NCBI GenBank assembly: GCA_002343185.1
Contig: DDRT01000020.1
Span: 47,419-111,418, forward strand
From: Deltaproteobacteria bacterium UBA2409
GTDB taxonomy: Bacteria > Bdellovibrionota_C > UBA2361 > DDRT01
Reading direction: 5' to 3'
Length of the DNA stretch: 64,000 nucleotides
The notes below the pieces were generated by a model. The model worked only from the letters and a program-made list of their open reading frames with translations, was not told the origin of the DNA and ran no database searches. Below are positions 1-7,829 of this stretch, piece after piece (positions within the stretch are counted from its first letter, which is position 1; each line of letters begins with the position of its first letter). A program made the translations under genes and the position numbers.

Positions 1-63
1 GTAACCTGGTAGCGCGTTCCCTTGGGGTGGGAGAGGTTGGAGGTTCAAATCCTCTTAGCCCGA
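1..63 (+). tRNA. tRNA-Pro (GGG), 5' end cut by window edge
   Basis: The window opens in the D-arm (AACCTGGTAGCGC). The anticodon stem is TTCCC/GGGAG at 17-21 and 29-33 with loop TTGGGGT, giving anticodon GGG at 24-26. The T-arm is GGAGG-TTCAAAT-CCTCT at 39-55, and the acceptor 3' strand is TAGCCCG at 56-62 with discriminator A at 63. CCA is not encoded. The 5' acceptor strand lies before the window. The last 9 nt overlap the stop codon end of the opposite-strand gene that ends at 55. Confidence 0.93.
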
Positions 64-795
64 TATAAGCTGTGGTTTTGATAAATTTTTGAGATAAATC
101 TCATCAAAAACTTTCTCACACCAATATTGAATTCCTGAAAATGCTGTCGTTCTAAGGGCAGGGCATCCTAGTCTTTGAGATGGATTAGTGAACTTGTTTT
201 TTACAAGTTCAATCGTTTGATCATTTAACCTAGGCTCGCCATCAGGGAGGATATCTAGTTCTAGGGGATTTGCAGCCGCTCCATCCCAAAGAACGCCATC
301 AAGTGCAAGCAGCATTTCTAGATTAAAGGTAGCCATCATTCTTGCTACTTTTAGGAGGGACTCTCTGTTACCCGGTGTAAACTCTCCGGTTTTTTCAAGA
401 TAGAGTGCGTGCCCACCTCCAAGCATTTTCCAGAAAGCTGATATAGCTGTGTGGTAACCAAGCTTTAGATGTTGATAAGGAGTCTCTCTAAACCAGTACT
501 TACCGTTTTTTCTAAGAAGTTTGATGTATTCTGTTGTATCATCAGTTATTTTTAGTCTTTTAATTACAGCCTCTTCACACCTTGCTCTCATCCAAGCCCA
601 AGGGAAAGCAGAGCCTCTGGATTTTAGTTCTTTTAGATAGCTATCTATTTCTAGTTTTCCTAATCCTAAATCATCAGTGAAAAGATCTTTAGATATATCT
701 TGCCAGGTTCTCTCAATAAAGCCTTCTGTTACTTTATAAAGATCCCTCTTATTGTTATCAGTAATCTTAGGATGAAGATCGCTTAGTCTTTTCAC
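55..795 (-). CDS. hypothetical protein (246 aa)
   Basis: I do not recognise this soluble protein. It has no signal peptide or membrane segment. It is rich in charged residues and has a W-rich middle part (residues about 65-125, with FPWAWMRARCEEA and KYWFRETPYQHL) followed by a proline/aspartate-rich stretch. It is the last gene of a three-gene minus-strand run: the crotonase-fold gene, the family 2 glycosyltransferase (overlap 29 nt), then this gene, so it is probably co-transcribed with them. Its stop codon lies inside the 3' end of the convergent tRNA-Pro. Codon use looks like that of its neighbours, so it is very likely a real gene of unknown function. Confidence 0.7.
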   Translation of the reverse strand: MKRLSDLHPKITDNNKRDLYKVTEGFIERTWQDISKDLFTDDLGLGKLEIDSYLKELKSRGSAFPWAWMRARCEEAVIKRLKITDDTTEYIKLLRKNGKYWFRETPYQHLKLGYHTAISAFWKMLGGGHALYLEKTGEFTPGNRESLLKVARMMATFNLEMLLALDGVLWDGAAANPLELDILPDGEPRLNDQTIELVKNKFTNPSQRLGCPALRTTAFSGIQYWCEKVFDEIYLKNLSKPQLISG

Positions 796-1531
796 GACTT
801 AAATCCCAAAGATAGAGATATTTTAAGAAAACATAAAAGCTTTCAAGAGCAGCAATAACCAAGCCCTCTTTTCCCTCAAGGAATCCTTTCTTAAGAAGAT
901 AGATCTTAAAGAATCTGACTTTAGCTCTTAATATAGAAGAAAACAGATTGGCTCTTTTACCTTTATTCAAAGAATTTATAGCAGATGTAAACGCATACTT
1001 TTCTAGTCTTTGAACATGATCTCTTAGATCTTTAAAACTGTAGTGAAGGAGTTCCCCGTTAAGCTTTTCAATTCTTCCTCTAACTAAAACCTTTTCATGT
1101 GGGTCTTCACCGCCCCAAGTAGCGTTCTCTTTTCTAAATAGTCTTAGTCTGTACTCAGGATACCAACCGCCCTTTCTAAACCATTTACCTAGGTGAAAAA
1201 CTACTCGGTTTATCTCATAACCCGATATTCGCTCATCATCTTCTAGGACTTTTGCTAAAATCTCTTCCTTTAGTTCTTTACTAACTTCTTCGTCAGAATC
1301 AATATTAAGTACCCATTTATTTGAGCAAAGATTTAGGGCGAAAGACTTTTGGTCAAGAAATCCAGTCCAATCACGATGATAAATTTTATCTGTAAATTCT
1401 CTAACTATATCTAAGGTGCGATCAGTGGAACCACTATCTACAACAATGATTTCGTCACAAAAAGAAATACTAGATAGAGCGCGCCTAATCTGATGAGCCT
1501 CATTATGACAGATAATAAACCCGGATAGCAT
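767..1531 (-). CDS. family 2 glycosyltransferase, LPS-core (WaaE/KdtX-like) type
   Basis: Soluble GT-A enzyme predicted to move a sugar from a nucleotide-sugar donor to lipid A-core or a similar acceptor at the inner face of the cytoplasmic membrane. The N-terminus has the family start GFIICHNEAHQI, the nucleotide-binding VDSGSTDRT (about 31-39) and an acidic NIDSDEEVS motif (76-84) in the DXD position. The 254 aa length fits the WaaE/KdtX group of beta-glucosyltransferases, which lack C-terminal membrane anchors. The C-terminal part (KDLRDHVQRLEKY) also fits that group. It sits 1 nt after the crotonase-fold gene and overlaps the next gene by 29 nt. Donor and acceptor sugars cannot be told from sequence. 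Confidence 0.82.
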   Translation of the reverse strand: MLSGFIICHNEAHQIRRALSSISFCDEIIVVDSGSTDRTLDIVREFTDKIYHRDWTGFLDQKSFALNLCSNKWVLNIDSDEEVSKELKEEILAKVLEDDERISGYEINRVVFHLGKWFRKGGWYPEYRLRLFRKENATWGGEDPHEKVLVRGRIEKLNGELLHYSFKDLRDHVQRLEKYAFTSAINSLNKGKRANLFSSILRAKVRFFKIYLLKKGFLEGKEGLVIAALESFYVFLKYLYLWDLSREKTKRSSS

Positions 1532-1532
1532 A

Positions 1533-2297
1533 TTACCAGTTAGCTCTCCTTTTCTCTTTTGTAGCTGTTAACCCTTCAAGAAACTCTTTACCTCCATAGT
1601 TTATACTTTGTGCTTCAGCTTCTCGGTTTAAGGCATCGGTTAATGAATTTGATGGATTTCTAAGAGATACTAAAAGCTGAGTCGTACACTCTGGTCCAGA
1701 CGATTCGATCTCTGAAACTATTTCTTTTGCTCTCTCTATGCTTGAATCAACTAGATCTGAGATAAGCCCTAATCTCAGAGCGGTCTCATCTTCAATAACT
1801 CTTCCCGTGAGAAGAAGAAGGGACGAATTACTTGCTCCAACAACTTCTCTTAAAAAATAGGTTGCTCCCATCCCAGGGTGAAGACCCAGCTTAGTAAAAG
1901 TGAATCCAAATTTTGCACCTTTAGAAGCAACTCTAATATCGCATCCACAAGCAACACAAAGTCCCGCACCGATTGCATGTCCATTGATAGCTGCAATTGT
2001 CGGAATCTCAAGCGATCTAAGTTTTAAAAATGAATTGTAAAAAGAAAGCATTCTCTTTTTGTTTTCTTCTCTTGTAAGTTTTGTTTTATTTAAAAGCATT
2101 TCAAGATCACCACCAGCAGAAAAGGCACGTCCGGCACCGGTTAAGATCATTGCTCTGAGGCCAGGAGTTTTTTGTACTTTGTCTATTGCTTCTGAAAATT
2201 CACTGGCCATCTGTTCAGACATAGCGTTGAGTGAATCAGGGGCATTAAGGGTTAAAATAGCGGTTTTTTCTTTTGTCTCAAAAAGCACTAAACTCAT
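1533..2297 (-). CDS. enoyl-CoA hydratase/isomerase family protein (crotonase fold)
   Basis: Crotonase-fold protein of 254 aa, normal length, acting on an acyl-CoA thioester. Visible signatures are the oxyanion-hole segment AFSAGGDL (58-65) and the second oxyanion helix NGHAIGAGL (105-113). In classical hydratases a catalytic Glu follows the proline of the FxxPEIxLG segment; here the segment reads FTFTKLGLHPGMG, so that glutamate is replaced. The second catalytic Glu position is also not obvious. The protein may therefore be an isomerase, hydrolase or decarboxylase of the fold rather than a true hydratase. It is first in its run, and a TATAGA box lies 7 nt before ATG on the minus strand. No other beta-oxidation gene is adjacent. 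Confidence 0.8.
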   Translation of the reverse strand: MSLVLFETKEKTAILTLNAPDSLNAMSEQMASEFSEAIDKVQKTPGLRAMILTGAGRAFSAGGDLEMLLNKTKLTREENKKRMLSFYNSFLKLRSLEIPTIAAINGHAIGAGLCVACGCDIRVASKGAKFGFTFTKLGLHPGMGATYFLREVVGASNSSLLLLTGRVIEDETALRLGLISDLVDSSIERAKEIVSEIESSGPECTTQLLVSLRNPSNSLTDALNREAEAQSINYGGKEFLEGLTATKEKRRANW

Positions 2298-2304
2298 GGG
2301 GAGT

Positions 2305-2312
2305 TCTATACC
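2305..2312. promoter_or_regulatory. overlapping divergent -10 boxes
   Basis: Only 26 bp separate the two start codons. On the minus strand TATAGA (2310-2305) lies 7 nt before the crotonase-family ATG. On the plus strand TATACC (2307-2312) lies 11 nt before the HAD ATG. The two boxes share 2307-2310. This is inferred from motif and spacing only. Confidence 0.4.
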
Positions 2313-2323
2313 GCAAACAAATT

Positions 2324-2902
2324 ATGAAGGCTATCTTCTTTGACCTAGACGGCACATTACTGCTTTTAAAGGAACCTGTTCACTTAACCTATAGAAGATT
2401 TGGGGCAGAAGTTACTGAGGGCAAAGTTAAATCTCTGTGGAGGAACCTTGAAAGAGAGTACTTAAGAGTTGCTTACAACTATGAAACTACCCCAGAGATA
2501 GAGAAGGAATTCTGGATTAATTTTGCAACTACTCTTTGTAATGGAGACAAGGAGATTGCACTTAAAGTTTATAACTACTTTGGGAGTGGAGAGAGTAGAC
2601 TTTTAAATCAAAAACTTCTTAATCAATTTGACCGTGAAGAGCTTGGAGTGTTTACAAATAACGATAAACGCTCACATCAGATACTCAAAGATCTTGGAGT
2701 ATATGATAAGTTCAAATGGATAATCACAGCAGGTGAACTCGGGGTAAAAAAACCATCCCTTCAAGTTTTTTCTGATTTGAAGGAATTAACCGGATTTAAC
2801 GACCTAACCTATGTGGGGAACAGTTTGGAGTTAGACATCGAGCCTGCAAAAAAAGCAGGGTGGAAAACAATTTTCGCTTCAAATTCTAATGTAAATCCCT
2901 AA
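2324..2902 (+). CDS. HAD-superfamily phosphatase
   Basis: Haloacid-dehalogenase-like hydrolase of 192 aa. It begins MKAIFFDLDGTLL, the family motif I with nucleophile Asp7 and general acid Asp9, and I chose this ATG because the motif normally starts within ten residues. Motif II is GVFTNND, motif III the lysine in GVKKPS, and motif IV VGNSLELDIEPAKKAGW. The alpha-helical cap between motifs I and II places it in subfamily I (phosphoglycolate phosphatase or beta-phosphoglucomutase-like). The substrate is unknown. It is divergent from the crotonase-fold gene with a 26-bp gap. Confidence 0.85.
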   Translation: MKAIFFDLDGTLLLLKEPVHLTYRRFGAEVTEGKVKSLWRNLEREYLRVAYNYETTPEIEKEFWINFATTLCNGDKEIALKVYNYFGSGESRLLNQKLLNQFDREELGVFTNNDKRSHQILKDLGVYDKFKWIITAGELGVKKPSLQVFSDLKELTGFNDLTYVGNSLELDIEPAKKAGWKTIFASNSNVNP

Positions 2903-2935
2903 GGTGTCGAAGGAATATGTACCACGGAGGGAGTT

Positions 2936-3172
2936 ATGTTCTTACGATTTTTTCTTACAATGAGTTTTTATGTTGTTTTAGCTCGGTTTATGTACACCGA
3001 AGCAGTAACCTATCTGCCTGAATCTCAAGCATATCTTGATACAGCGATAGAATTTCTAACTATTCCGCCATCAACAGAATGGGATAAGGAAAAGATAATG
3101 GAGTATTCAGATACGATTTTAGCAAGTATTCCTGTATCGAAAGCTCAGGCTGAAGAGCTAACACGCTTTTAG
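2936..3172 (+). CDS. small hypothetical protein (78 aa), possibly exported
   Basis: Short reading frame with a good ribosome-binding site (GGAGGG, 5 nt before ATG), 33 nt after the HAD gene, so probably the second gene of that operon. The N-terminus MFLRFFLTMSFYVVLA resembles a signal peptide or a single membrane anchor; the rest is short and acidic. I do not recognise it. Its 3' end overlaps the convergent aat gene by 15 nt. Confidence 0.5.
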   Translation: MFLRFFLTMSFYVVLARFMYTEAVTYLPESQAYLDTAIEFLTIPPSTEWDKEKIMEYSDTILASIPVSKAQAEELTRF

Positions 3173-3763
3173 TAGTGTCATAAACTCAGCTCTACTAATT
3201 TCTCTTACACCAAGAGTTTTTAGAAATGGATTCATTACCTGACAATCAATAAAGGATACCCCATTTGATTTTAACTTTTGGATTAAAGAATAAAGGGCAA
3301 CTTTAGAAGCATTCGGTTTTAGATGAAACATTGACTCAGCGGCAAAAAATTTTCTAAATCCAACTCCATATAAACCACCCACAAGTTTTGAATCTTCATA
3401 AACTTCAACTGAATGAGCGAAACCTTTATGATGTAGTTTCGTATAAACATCTATTATCTGTTCCGTGATCCAGGTTCCTTCTTGCTTTTTTCTTGGAACT
3501 GAAGCGCAAAGTCTTATTACGTCTTCAAAGTTTTTATTGAATCGAACCTCATACTTTTTTACTGATCTTTTAAGGGAGCTTTTGGCTTCGTCCAGGAAAA
3601 GTACAGCTCTTTTTGGTGGAGCAAACCAGGTTATAAACTCGTCTGTTAGTGGCCAGGGGAAAATTCCCTCATTGTACGCAGCTATAACAAGTTCCTCAGT
3701 TATTTCATATGTAGAGATTAAAATACCTTCCTCTGACGCTGTTTCAACTGGGGGAAAGACCAT
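3158..3763 (-). CDS. aat: leucyl/phenylalanyl-tRNA--protein transferase
   Basis: Transfers Leu or Phe from aminoacyl-tRNA to the N-terminal Lys or Arg of proteins, creating an N-degron read by ClpS/ClpA. Family signatures: AYNEGIFPWP near residue 29, WFAPPKRAVL (46-55), GTWIT, GFAHSVEVY, LVGGLYGVGFRKFFAAESMF, NASKVAL and FIDCQVMNPFLKTLG. At 201 aa it is slightly shorter than the E. coli enzyme (about 234 aa), and the N-terminal extension is the part that is reduced. It lies head-to-head with clpS-clpA, so writer, reader and unfoldase of the bacterial N-end rule share one 38-bp promoter region. TACTAT lies exactly 6 nt upstream of ATG, which predicts a leaderless mRNA. Confidence 0.95.
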   Translation of the reverse strand: MVFPPVETASEEGILISTYEITEELVIAAYNEGIFPWPLTDEFITWFAPPKRAVLFLDEAKSSLKRSVKKYEVRFNKNFEDVIRLCASVPRKKQEGTWITEQIIDVYTKLHHKGFAHSVEVYEDSKLVGGLYGVGFRKFFAAESMFHLKPNASKVALYSLIQKLKSNGVSFIDCQVMNPFLKTLGVREISRAEFMTLLKAC

Positions 3764-3769
3764 TTGCGA

Positions 3770-3775
3770 ATAGTA
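3770..3775 (-). promoter_or_regulatory. -10 box of aat
   Basis: TACTAT on the minus strand with exactly 6 nt (3764-3769) to the aat ATG. Transcription would start at or beside the A of the start codon, and there is no Shine-Dalgarno sequence. Confidence 0.45.
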
Positions 3776-3787
3776 GCTCTAATTCAG

Positions 3788-3793
3788 TAAAAT
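3788..3793 (+). promoter_or_regulatory. -10 box of clpS-clpA
   Basis: TAAAAT 8 nt before the clpS ATG at 3802 (5 nt before an alternative in-frame GTG at 3799). No AGGAG-like site lies between them. Confidence 0.45.
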
Positions 3794-3801
3794 GATAAGT
3801 G

Positions 3802-4104
3802 ATGCCAAAAGAAGATGGTGGATTAGAGATTCTAGACAGGGTAATCATTGGTAAGCCAAAACTTTGGCGGGTGCTTCTTTTAAATGATGACTATACACCG
3901 ATGGATTTTGTGGTTTCGGTGCTTGAAAGAATCTATAGAAAAAATCCAAGCGAAGCTGTTCAGATAATGCTAAAGGTTCATAATGAAGGAAGAGCTCTTT
4001 GTGGCATTTATCCAAAAGAGATAGCTGAGACAAGAGTTGCTCTGACTCACGAAGAAGCAAGAAAGGAGGGACATCCGCTAAAAGCAGTCTTTGAACCAGA
4101 ATGA
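3802..4104 (+). CDS. clpS: ATP-dependent Clp protease adaptor ClpS
   Basis: Adaptor that binds N-degrons (Leu, Phe, Trp, Tyr) and delivers them to ClpA. The 100-residue protein has the family core LWRVLLLNDDYTPMDFVVSVLERIY, including the NDDYTPM loop that forms the binding pocket, and the downstream HNEGRALCGIYPKEIAETR segment containing the conserved His and Cys/Gly contacts. I prefer ATG 3802 over the adjacent GTG 3799 because of its spacing from the -10 box. It overlaps clpA by 4 nt (ATGA), so the two are translationally coupled. Confidence 0.96.
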   Translation: MPKEDGGLEILDRVIIGKPKLWRVLLLNDDYTPMDFVVSVLERIYRKNPSEAVQIMLKVHNEGRALCGIYPKEIAETRVALTHEEARKEGHPLKAVFEPE

Positions 4105-6251
4105 GCACACCAACATTTTCTAGCGACTTATCTTTTATTTTAGAAGCTGCATTTAAAGAAGCAACAGAAAGAGGGAATGAGCTTTTTACAGTTGAACATA
4201 TTCTTTTCGCACTGACTTTTAATAATGAAGTTAAGGAAATAATCGAAAGCTGTGGAGGTGATGTAGGGCGTGTAAGAAACAGACTCGAGGAGTTTTTTAA
4301 AGCTCACTGCGGAGAAGGCGATGAGGTTGTTAAGACACTTGCTGTTGATAGGATACTTCACAAGGCATTTCAGCAAGTAGCTTCTTCAGGCGGAAGGGAG
4401 GTAAAACCTAAAGACCTTTTGGTTGCGATCTTTTCAGAATCAGATGGATTTGCTCAGTACTATCTTTCTGAAGAAGGGGTAACAAGGCTTGATGTTGTGG
4501 AATACATAGCTCATGGAAAACCAGTAATTTTTGAAGATAAAGAAAAGGGCTTTCTTGAACATTTCGCTGAAGATCTAACTAAACAAGATCACGACCCTAT
4601 AATTGGCCGCGAATCGGAATTAGACAGAGCAGTCACAATACTTTCAAGAAGACAAAAAAATAATCCACTTTTAGTTGGAGATGCTGGAGTAGGTAAAACT
4701 GCTTTGGCAGCAGGACTAGCTGAGAGGATAAAAAAAGGTGAAGTGCCTGAGAATTTAAAAGGCGTGAAGCTTTATTCTCTTTCAGTTGGATCCCTTGTGG
4801 CTGGCACAAAGTACAGAGGGGAGTTTGAAGAGCGTCTCAAAAAACTTCTCTTAGAACTTGAAGATAATTCGATTTTATTTATAGATGAAATTCATACCAT
4901 TATGGGTGCAGGTGCTGCTGGAAGCGGGTCTCTTGATGCAGCAAATCTTCTAAAGCCAGCTCTTGCTTCAGGAAAAATAAGAGTCATGGGAAGCACAACT
5001 TATGATGAGTATAAAAAATCAATAGAGAAAGATAGAGCTCTATCAAGAAGGTTTACCGTGATAAATATCGATGAACCTTCCACTATGGACACTATAAAAA
5101 TTCTTAAAGGTCTAAAGGAAAAGTTTGAAGAGCATCATGGAGTTACTTATACTGAAAGTTCATTAGAAGCAGCAGTTAATCTTTCAGTTAGATTTTTATC
5201 AGAGAAAAAACTTCCAGATAAAGCTATTGATCTAATTGATGAGGCAGGTGCGTCAGCCAAGGGAAAAAGGAAGATTACCCCAAGAGAGATAGAATCAGTA
5301 ATTGCTAAACTCACAAAAGTTCCTGTCTCGACAGTTTCAAAGGGAGACAGGGGAAAGCTTGAGACTCTTGAGGCAGATCTAAAAATGATGATTTTTGGGC
5401 AAGATACGGCTGTGAGCGCCGTAGCAAAAAGTATAAAAAGAAGAAGAGCAAATCTTTCAGGAGACAGAAAACCGGTAGGAAGTTTCCTTTTTGCTGGCCC
5501 AACAGGAGTTGGAAAAACGGAGCTTGCAAAGGCGCTATCAAAAACACTTGGAATACATTTTCACCGGTTTGATATGAGTGAATATGGGGAGAAGTTTGCA
5601 GTGTCGAGACTTGTTGGAGCACCTCCAGGATATGTTGGGTACGAGGAAGGTGGCCAACTTACAAGCTTAATTAGACAACATCCTTATGCCGTGGTTTTGT
5701 TTGATGAGATAGAAAAAGCCCATGAGGATATTTATCCGATCTTATTGCAGGTAATGGATGATGCAACCCTTACTGATGCCCAGGGGCGAAAGGCAGATTT
5801 CAGAAATGCTGTAATTATTATGACTACAAATGCAGGGTCAGATAAAGTTAGTTCGTTAGGTTTTGGTGATAGTGCACCGATATCTCATAGGGAATCTTCT
5901 ATTAAAAAACTCTTCAGACCTGAGTTTAGAAACAGACTTGATGAGATAGTATATTTTAACCCACTACCTACAGAAGTAGTAAAGCAGATAGTCAGAAAAT
6001 TTCTTGATCAATTAAAAGTTCAACTGAAGGAGAAGAAGGTTATTTTAGAGATCCAAGATGAGGTTATTAACTATCTTGCAGAGAAGGGATTCGATCCGGT
6101 ACTTGGCGCAAGACCTCTTCAAAGACTGATTCAAAAAGAGCTTTCTGATCCTTTCTCTGAAGAAGTATTATTTGGCAAACTAACCAAAGGTGGAAAAGTA
6201 AAGGTCGCAATCAAAGATGACAAGATAGTTTACAATGCGATTGAGCTTTAA
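4101..6251 (+). CDS. clpA: ATP-dependent Clp protease ATP-binding subunit ClpA
   Basis: Hexameric AAA+ unfoldase that feeds substrates to ClpP. The 716-aa protein has the N-domain with two Clp repeats (1-145) that docks ClpS. AAA1 has Walker A GDAGVGKT (193-200) and Walker B ILFIDE (258-263). AAA2 has Walker A GPTGVGKT (466-473), with the pore loop GYVGYEEGG and arginine finger region RPEFRNRLD following. The LGF tripeptide in the SSLGFGDS loop is in the position that docks ClpP. There is no ClpB-type middle coiled coil, which confirms ClpA. The length is slightly below E. coli (758). clpP itself is not in this window. Confidence 0.96.
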   Translation: MSTPTFSSDLSFILEAAFKEATERGNELFTVEHILFALTFNNEVKEIIESCGGDVGRVRNRLEEFFKAHCGEGDEVVKTLAVDRILHKAFQQVASSGGREVKPKDLLVAIFSESDGFAQYYLSEEGVTRLDVVEYIAHGKPVIFEDKEKGFLEHFAEDLTKQDHDPIIGRESELDRAVTILSRRQKNNPLLVGDAGVGKTALAAGLAERIKKGEVPENLKGVKLYSLSVGSLVAGTKYRGEFEERLKKLLLELEDNSILFIDEIHTIMGAGAAGSGSLDAANLLKPALASGKIRVMGSTTYDEYKKSIEKDRALSRRFTVINIDEPSTMDTIKILKGLKEKFEEHHGVTYTESSLEAAVNLSVRFLSEKKLPDKAIDLIDEAGASAKGKRKITPREIESVIAKLTKVPVSTVSKGDRGKLETLEADLKMMIFGQDTAVSAVAKSIKRRRANLSGDRKPVGSFLFAGPTGVGKTELAKALSKTLGIHFHRFDMSEYGEKFAVSRLVGAPPGYVGYEEGGQLTSLIRQHPYAVVLFDEIEKAHEDIYPILLQVMDDATLTDAQGRKADFRNAVIIMTTNAGSDKVSSLGFGDSAPISHRESSIKKLFRPEFRNRLDEIVYFNPLPTEVVKQIVRKFLDQLKVQLKEKKVILEIQDEVINYLAEKGFDPVLGARPLQRLIQKELSDPFSEEVLFGKLTKGGKVKVAIKDDKIVYNAIEL

Positions 6252-6304
6252 GTATTAGCTATTTTCACTTTCTTATATTTGCTTGGAATACCTAAAATTA
6301 GAGG

Positions 6305-6310
6305 TATACT
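6305..6310 (+). promoter_or_regulatory. promoter of the periplasmic binding protein gene
   Basis: TATACT with exactly 6 nt before ATG 6317 and a TTGGAA -35-like hexamer at 6283-6288 (16-nt spacer). This is the clearest sigma-70-like promoter in the window and predicts a leaderless transcript. Confidence 0.55.
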
Positions 6311-6316
6311 ATCTGA

Positions 6317-7408
6317 ATGAAATTATTATTTGCTTATGCTTCTATCTTCTTTGCTATTGGCAATTCTTATTTATTTGCTGAAGAGCGTATACGTGTTGGG
6401 GTATCAGTTCCTATAACTGGTGGCGCTACTCCGTACGGGACAGACATACTTAATGGTATTCAGTTTGCTAACAGGATTTTATTCAAAGATAAGTACGATC
6501 TTGTTATAGAAAATGATGAATGCTCAGCAAAAGATGCACTTAATGTGGCTCGAAAATTAATTTCCTTAGACAGGGTAAACTATGTTCTTGGCTTTGGTTG
6601 TAGTTCTGCTGTTTTAAGTGCTGCGCCACTGTATGAAAAGAATAAGGTAGTTGCGATTGCAGCTGGAACAACTGCTCCAGAAATCTCGAATGCCGGAAAA
6701 TACATTTTCCGCACAATGCCAAGCAGTGATAGTGGGGCAAGCTTATTATATGATTGGATCGTCAGTCGACATAAGAAGCTTGGTGTCATTTCCGAACAAA
6801 CAGATTATGCTCAAGGGGTTCTCCAAGGCCTCTTAAAAGCACAAAAAACCAATAGATCAACTGAAATAATAGAAAGCAACTATCTTCCATCTGAGATAGA
6901 TTTTCGAAGTATTTTACTACAGTTAAAAGGTAAGGATGTTGATGGCATAATGTTAAACCCACAAAGTGAAGAAAAGCTCATTATAATGGTGAGGCAACTT
7001 CATGAACTGGGCCTTAAACTTCCTGTTTACGGATTTATATATCCAAGTAGTCCAACTTTTCTCTCCTCAGTAGGAAATTTAGCTCATGGTATTATTTTTG
7101 CTGATACTCCATCTCCATTAGATATAAAAAATCATAACTTCAACTCTATCATTAACCAATTCAGAAGAGACTATGGTGAGGTTAAAAGCTCTGAGTTTTA
7201 TGTTTTGACAAGCATATTATCCTTTCAGGCCTTAGATCAGGCTATTAATAGCGGAGCAGATGTTCAAGAGCATCTTTCCAAAAATAGTTTTAGTGGTATA
7301 AACGGCGAATTTTCTTTTGATGAAAATGGAGATCTTAAAGGATTTGGATTTATTCTTAAGACGATCCGTTACGGTAAAGTTGAGCAGCTAAATCATTTAA
7401 GTTCATAG
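6317..7408 (+). CDS. ABC transporter periplasmic substrate-binding protein, LivJ-like
   Basis: Type-I periplasmic binding protein of the branched-chain amino acid/amide family (363 aa). A signal peptide covers about residues 1-21 (hydrophobic core to LFAEE). The mature start RIRVGVSVPITGGATPYG is the classical start of this family, followed by GIQFANRI, the ENDECSAKDALNVARKLI segment, and the hinge segment GAT-like PLYEKNKVVAIAAGTTAPE. No permease or ATPase genes lie nearby, so it is an orphan binding protein that must work with a transporter elsewhere or as a sensor. The ligand (amino acid, amide, urea or aromatic acid) is unknown. Confidence 0.85.
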   Translation: MKLLFAYASIFFAIGNSYLFAEERIRVGVSVPITGGATPYGTDILNGIQFANRILFKDKYDLVIENDECSAKDALNVARKLISLDRVNYVLGFGCSSAVLSAAPLYEKNKVVAIAAGTTAPEISNAGKYIFRTMPSSDSGASLLYDWIVSRHKKLGVISEQTDYAQGVLQGLLKAQKTNRSTEIIESNYLPSEIDFRSILLQLKGKDVDGIMLNPQSEEKLIIMVRQLHELGLKLPVYGFIYPSSPTFLSSVGNLAHGIIFADTPSPLDIKNHNFNSIINQFRRDYGEVKSSEFYVLTSILSFQALDQAINSGADVQEHLSKNSFSGINGEFSFDENGDLKGFGFILKTIRYGKVEQLNHLSS

Positions 7409-7492
7409 ATTATCGTTTACTATACTAGAATTCGGGATTTTTTTAATTCCTCAAAAAATTTTAATAAATTTTCTCTCAATTCCTACAGGAAT

Positions 7493-7828
7493 CTAATCAG
7501 TTTTGATTTCATCACGAGTTAAAGTCCGAACTATTACTTCGCCACTCCTTACATTTTCTGGAGTTAAGAGAAATTTATTTCCAGTTATATTTTCTACAAA
7601 ATAGTACCGTGAATGAGGCATATCACCCTCATAGCCTAGTTTTCCGATTAGCCAATTACTTCCTGATTTTGCATCAGCGTATGCGTAAAGTGTTGTAGCC
7701 TCTTGAAGCTGACTAACAGGATACTGAGCATGGGTCCAAAGAACATGACTAGAGAGATGCTCTGAAAGTCGATTGGCTCCTTCAGGGATAGTAGCAGTAG
7801 CTTTTTGAACAACTGGTTTTTGAAACAT
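7493..7828 (-). CDS. hypothetical protein (111 aa)
   Basis: Small soluble protein directly after ung (1-nt gap), the last gene of the holin-like/rsgA/ung run. It has no signal peptide or recognisable domain. The C-terminal half (KLGYEGDMPHSRYYFVENITGNKFLLTPENV) looks like a small beta-rich fold. Function unknown; the context gives only co-transcription with ung. Confidence 0.55.
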   Translation of the reverse strand: MFQKPVVQKATATIPEGANRLSEHLSSHVLWTHAQYPVSQLQEATTLYAYADAKSGSNWLIGKLGYEGDMPHSRYYFVENITGNKFLLTPENVRSGEVIVRTLTRDEIKTD

Positions 7829-7829
7829 A

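Noticed and set aside
7409..7492. GAATTC...GAATT-like weak stem after the binding-protein gene
   Set aside because: The T-run is present but the stem is short and AT-rich; not enough to call a terminator.
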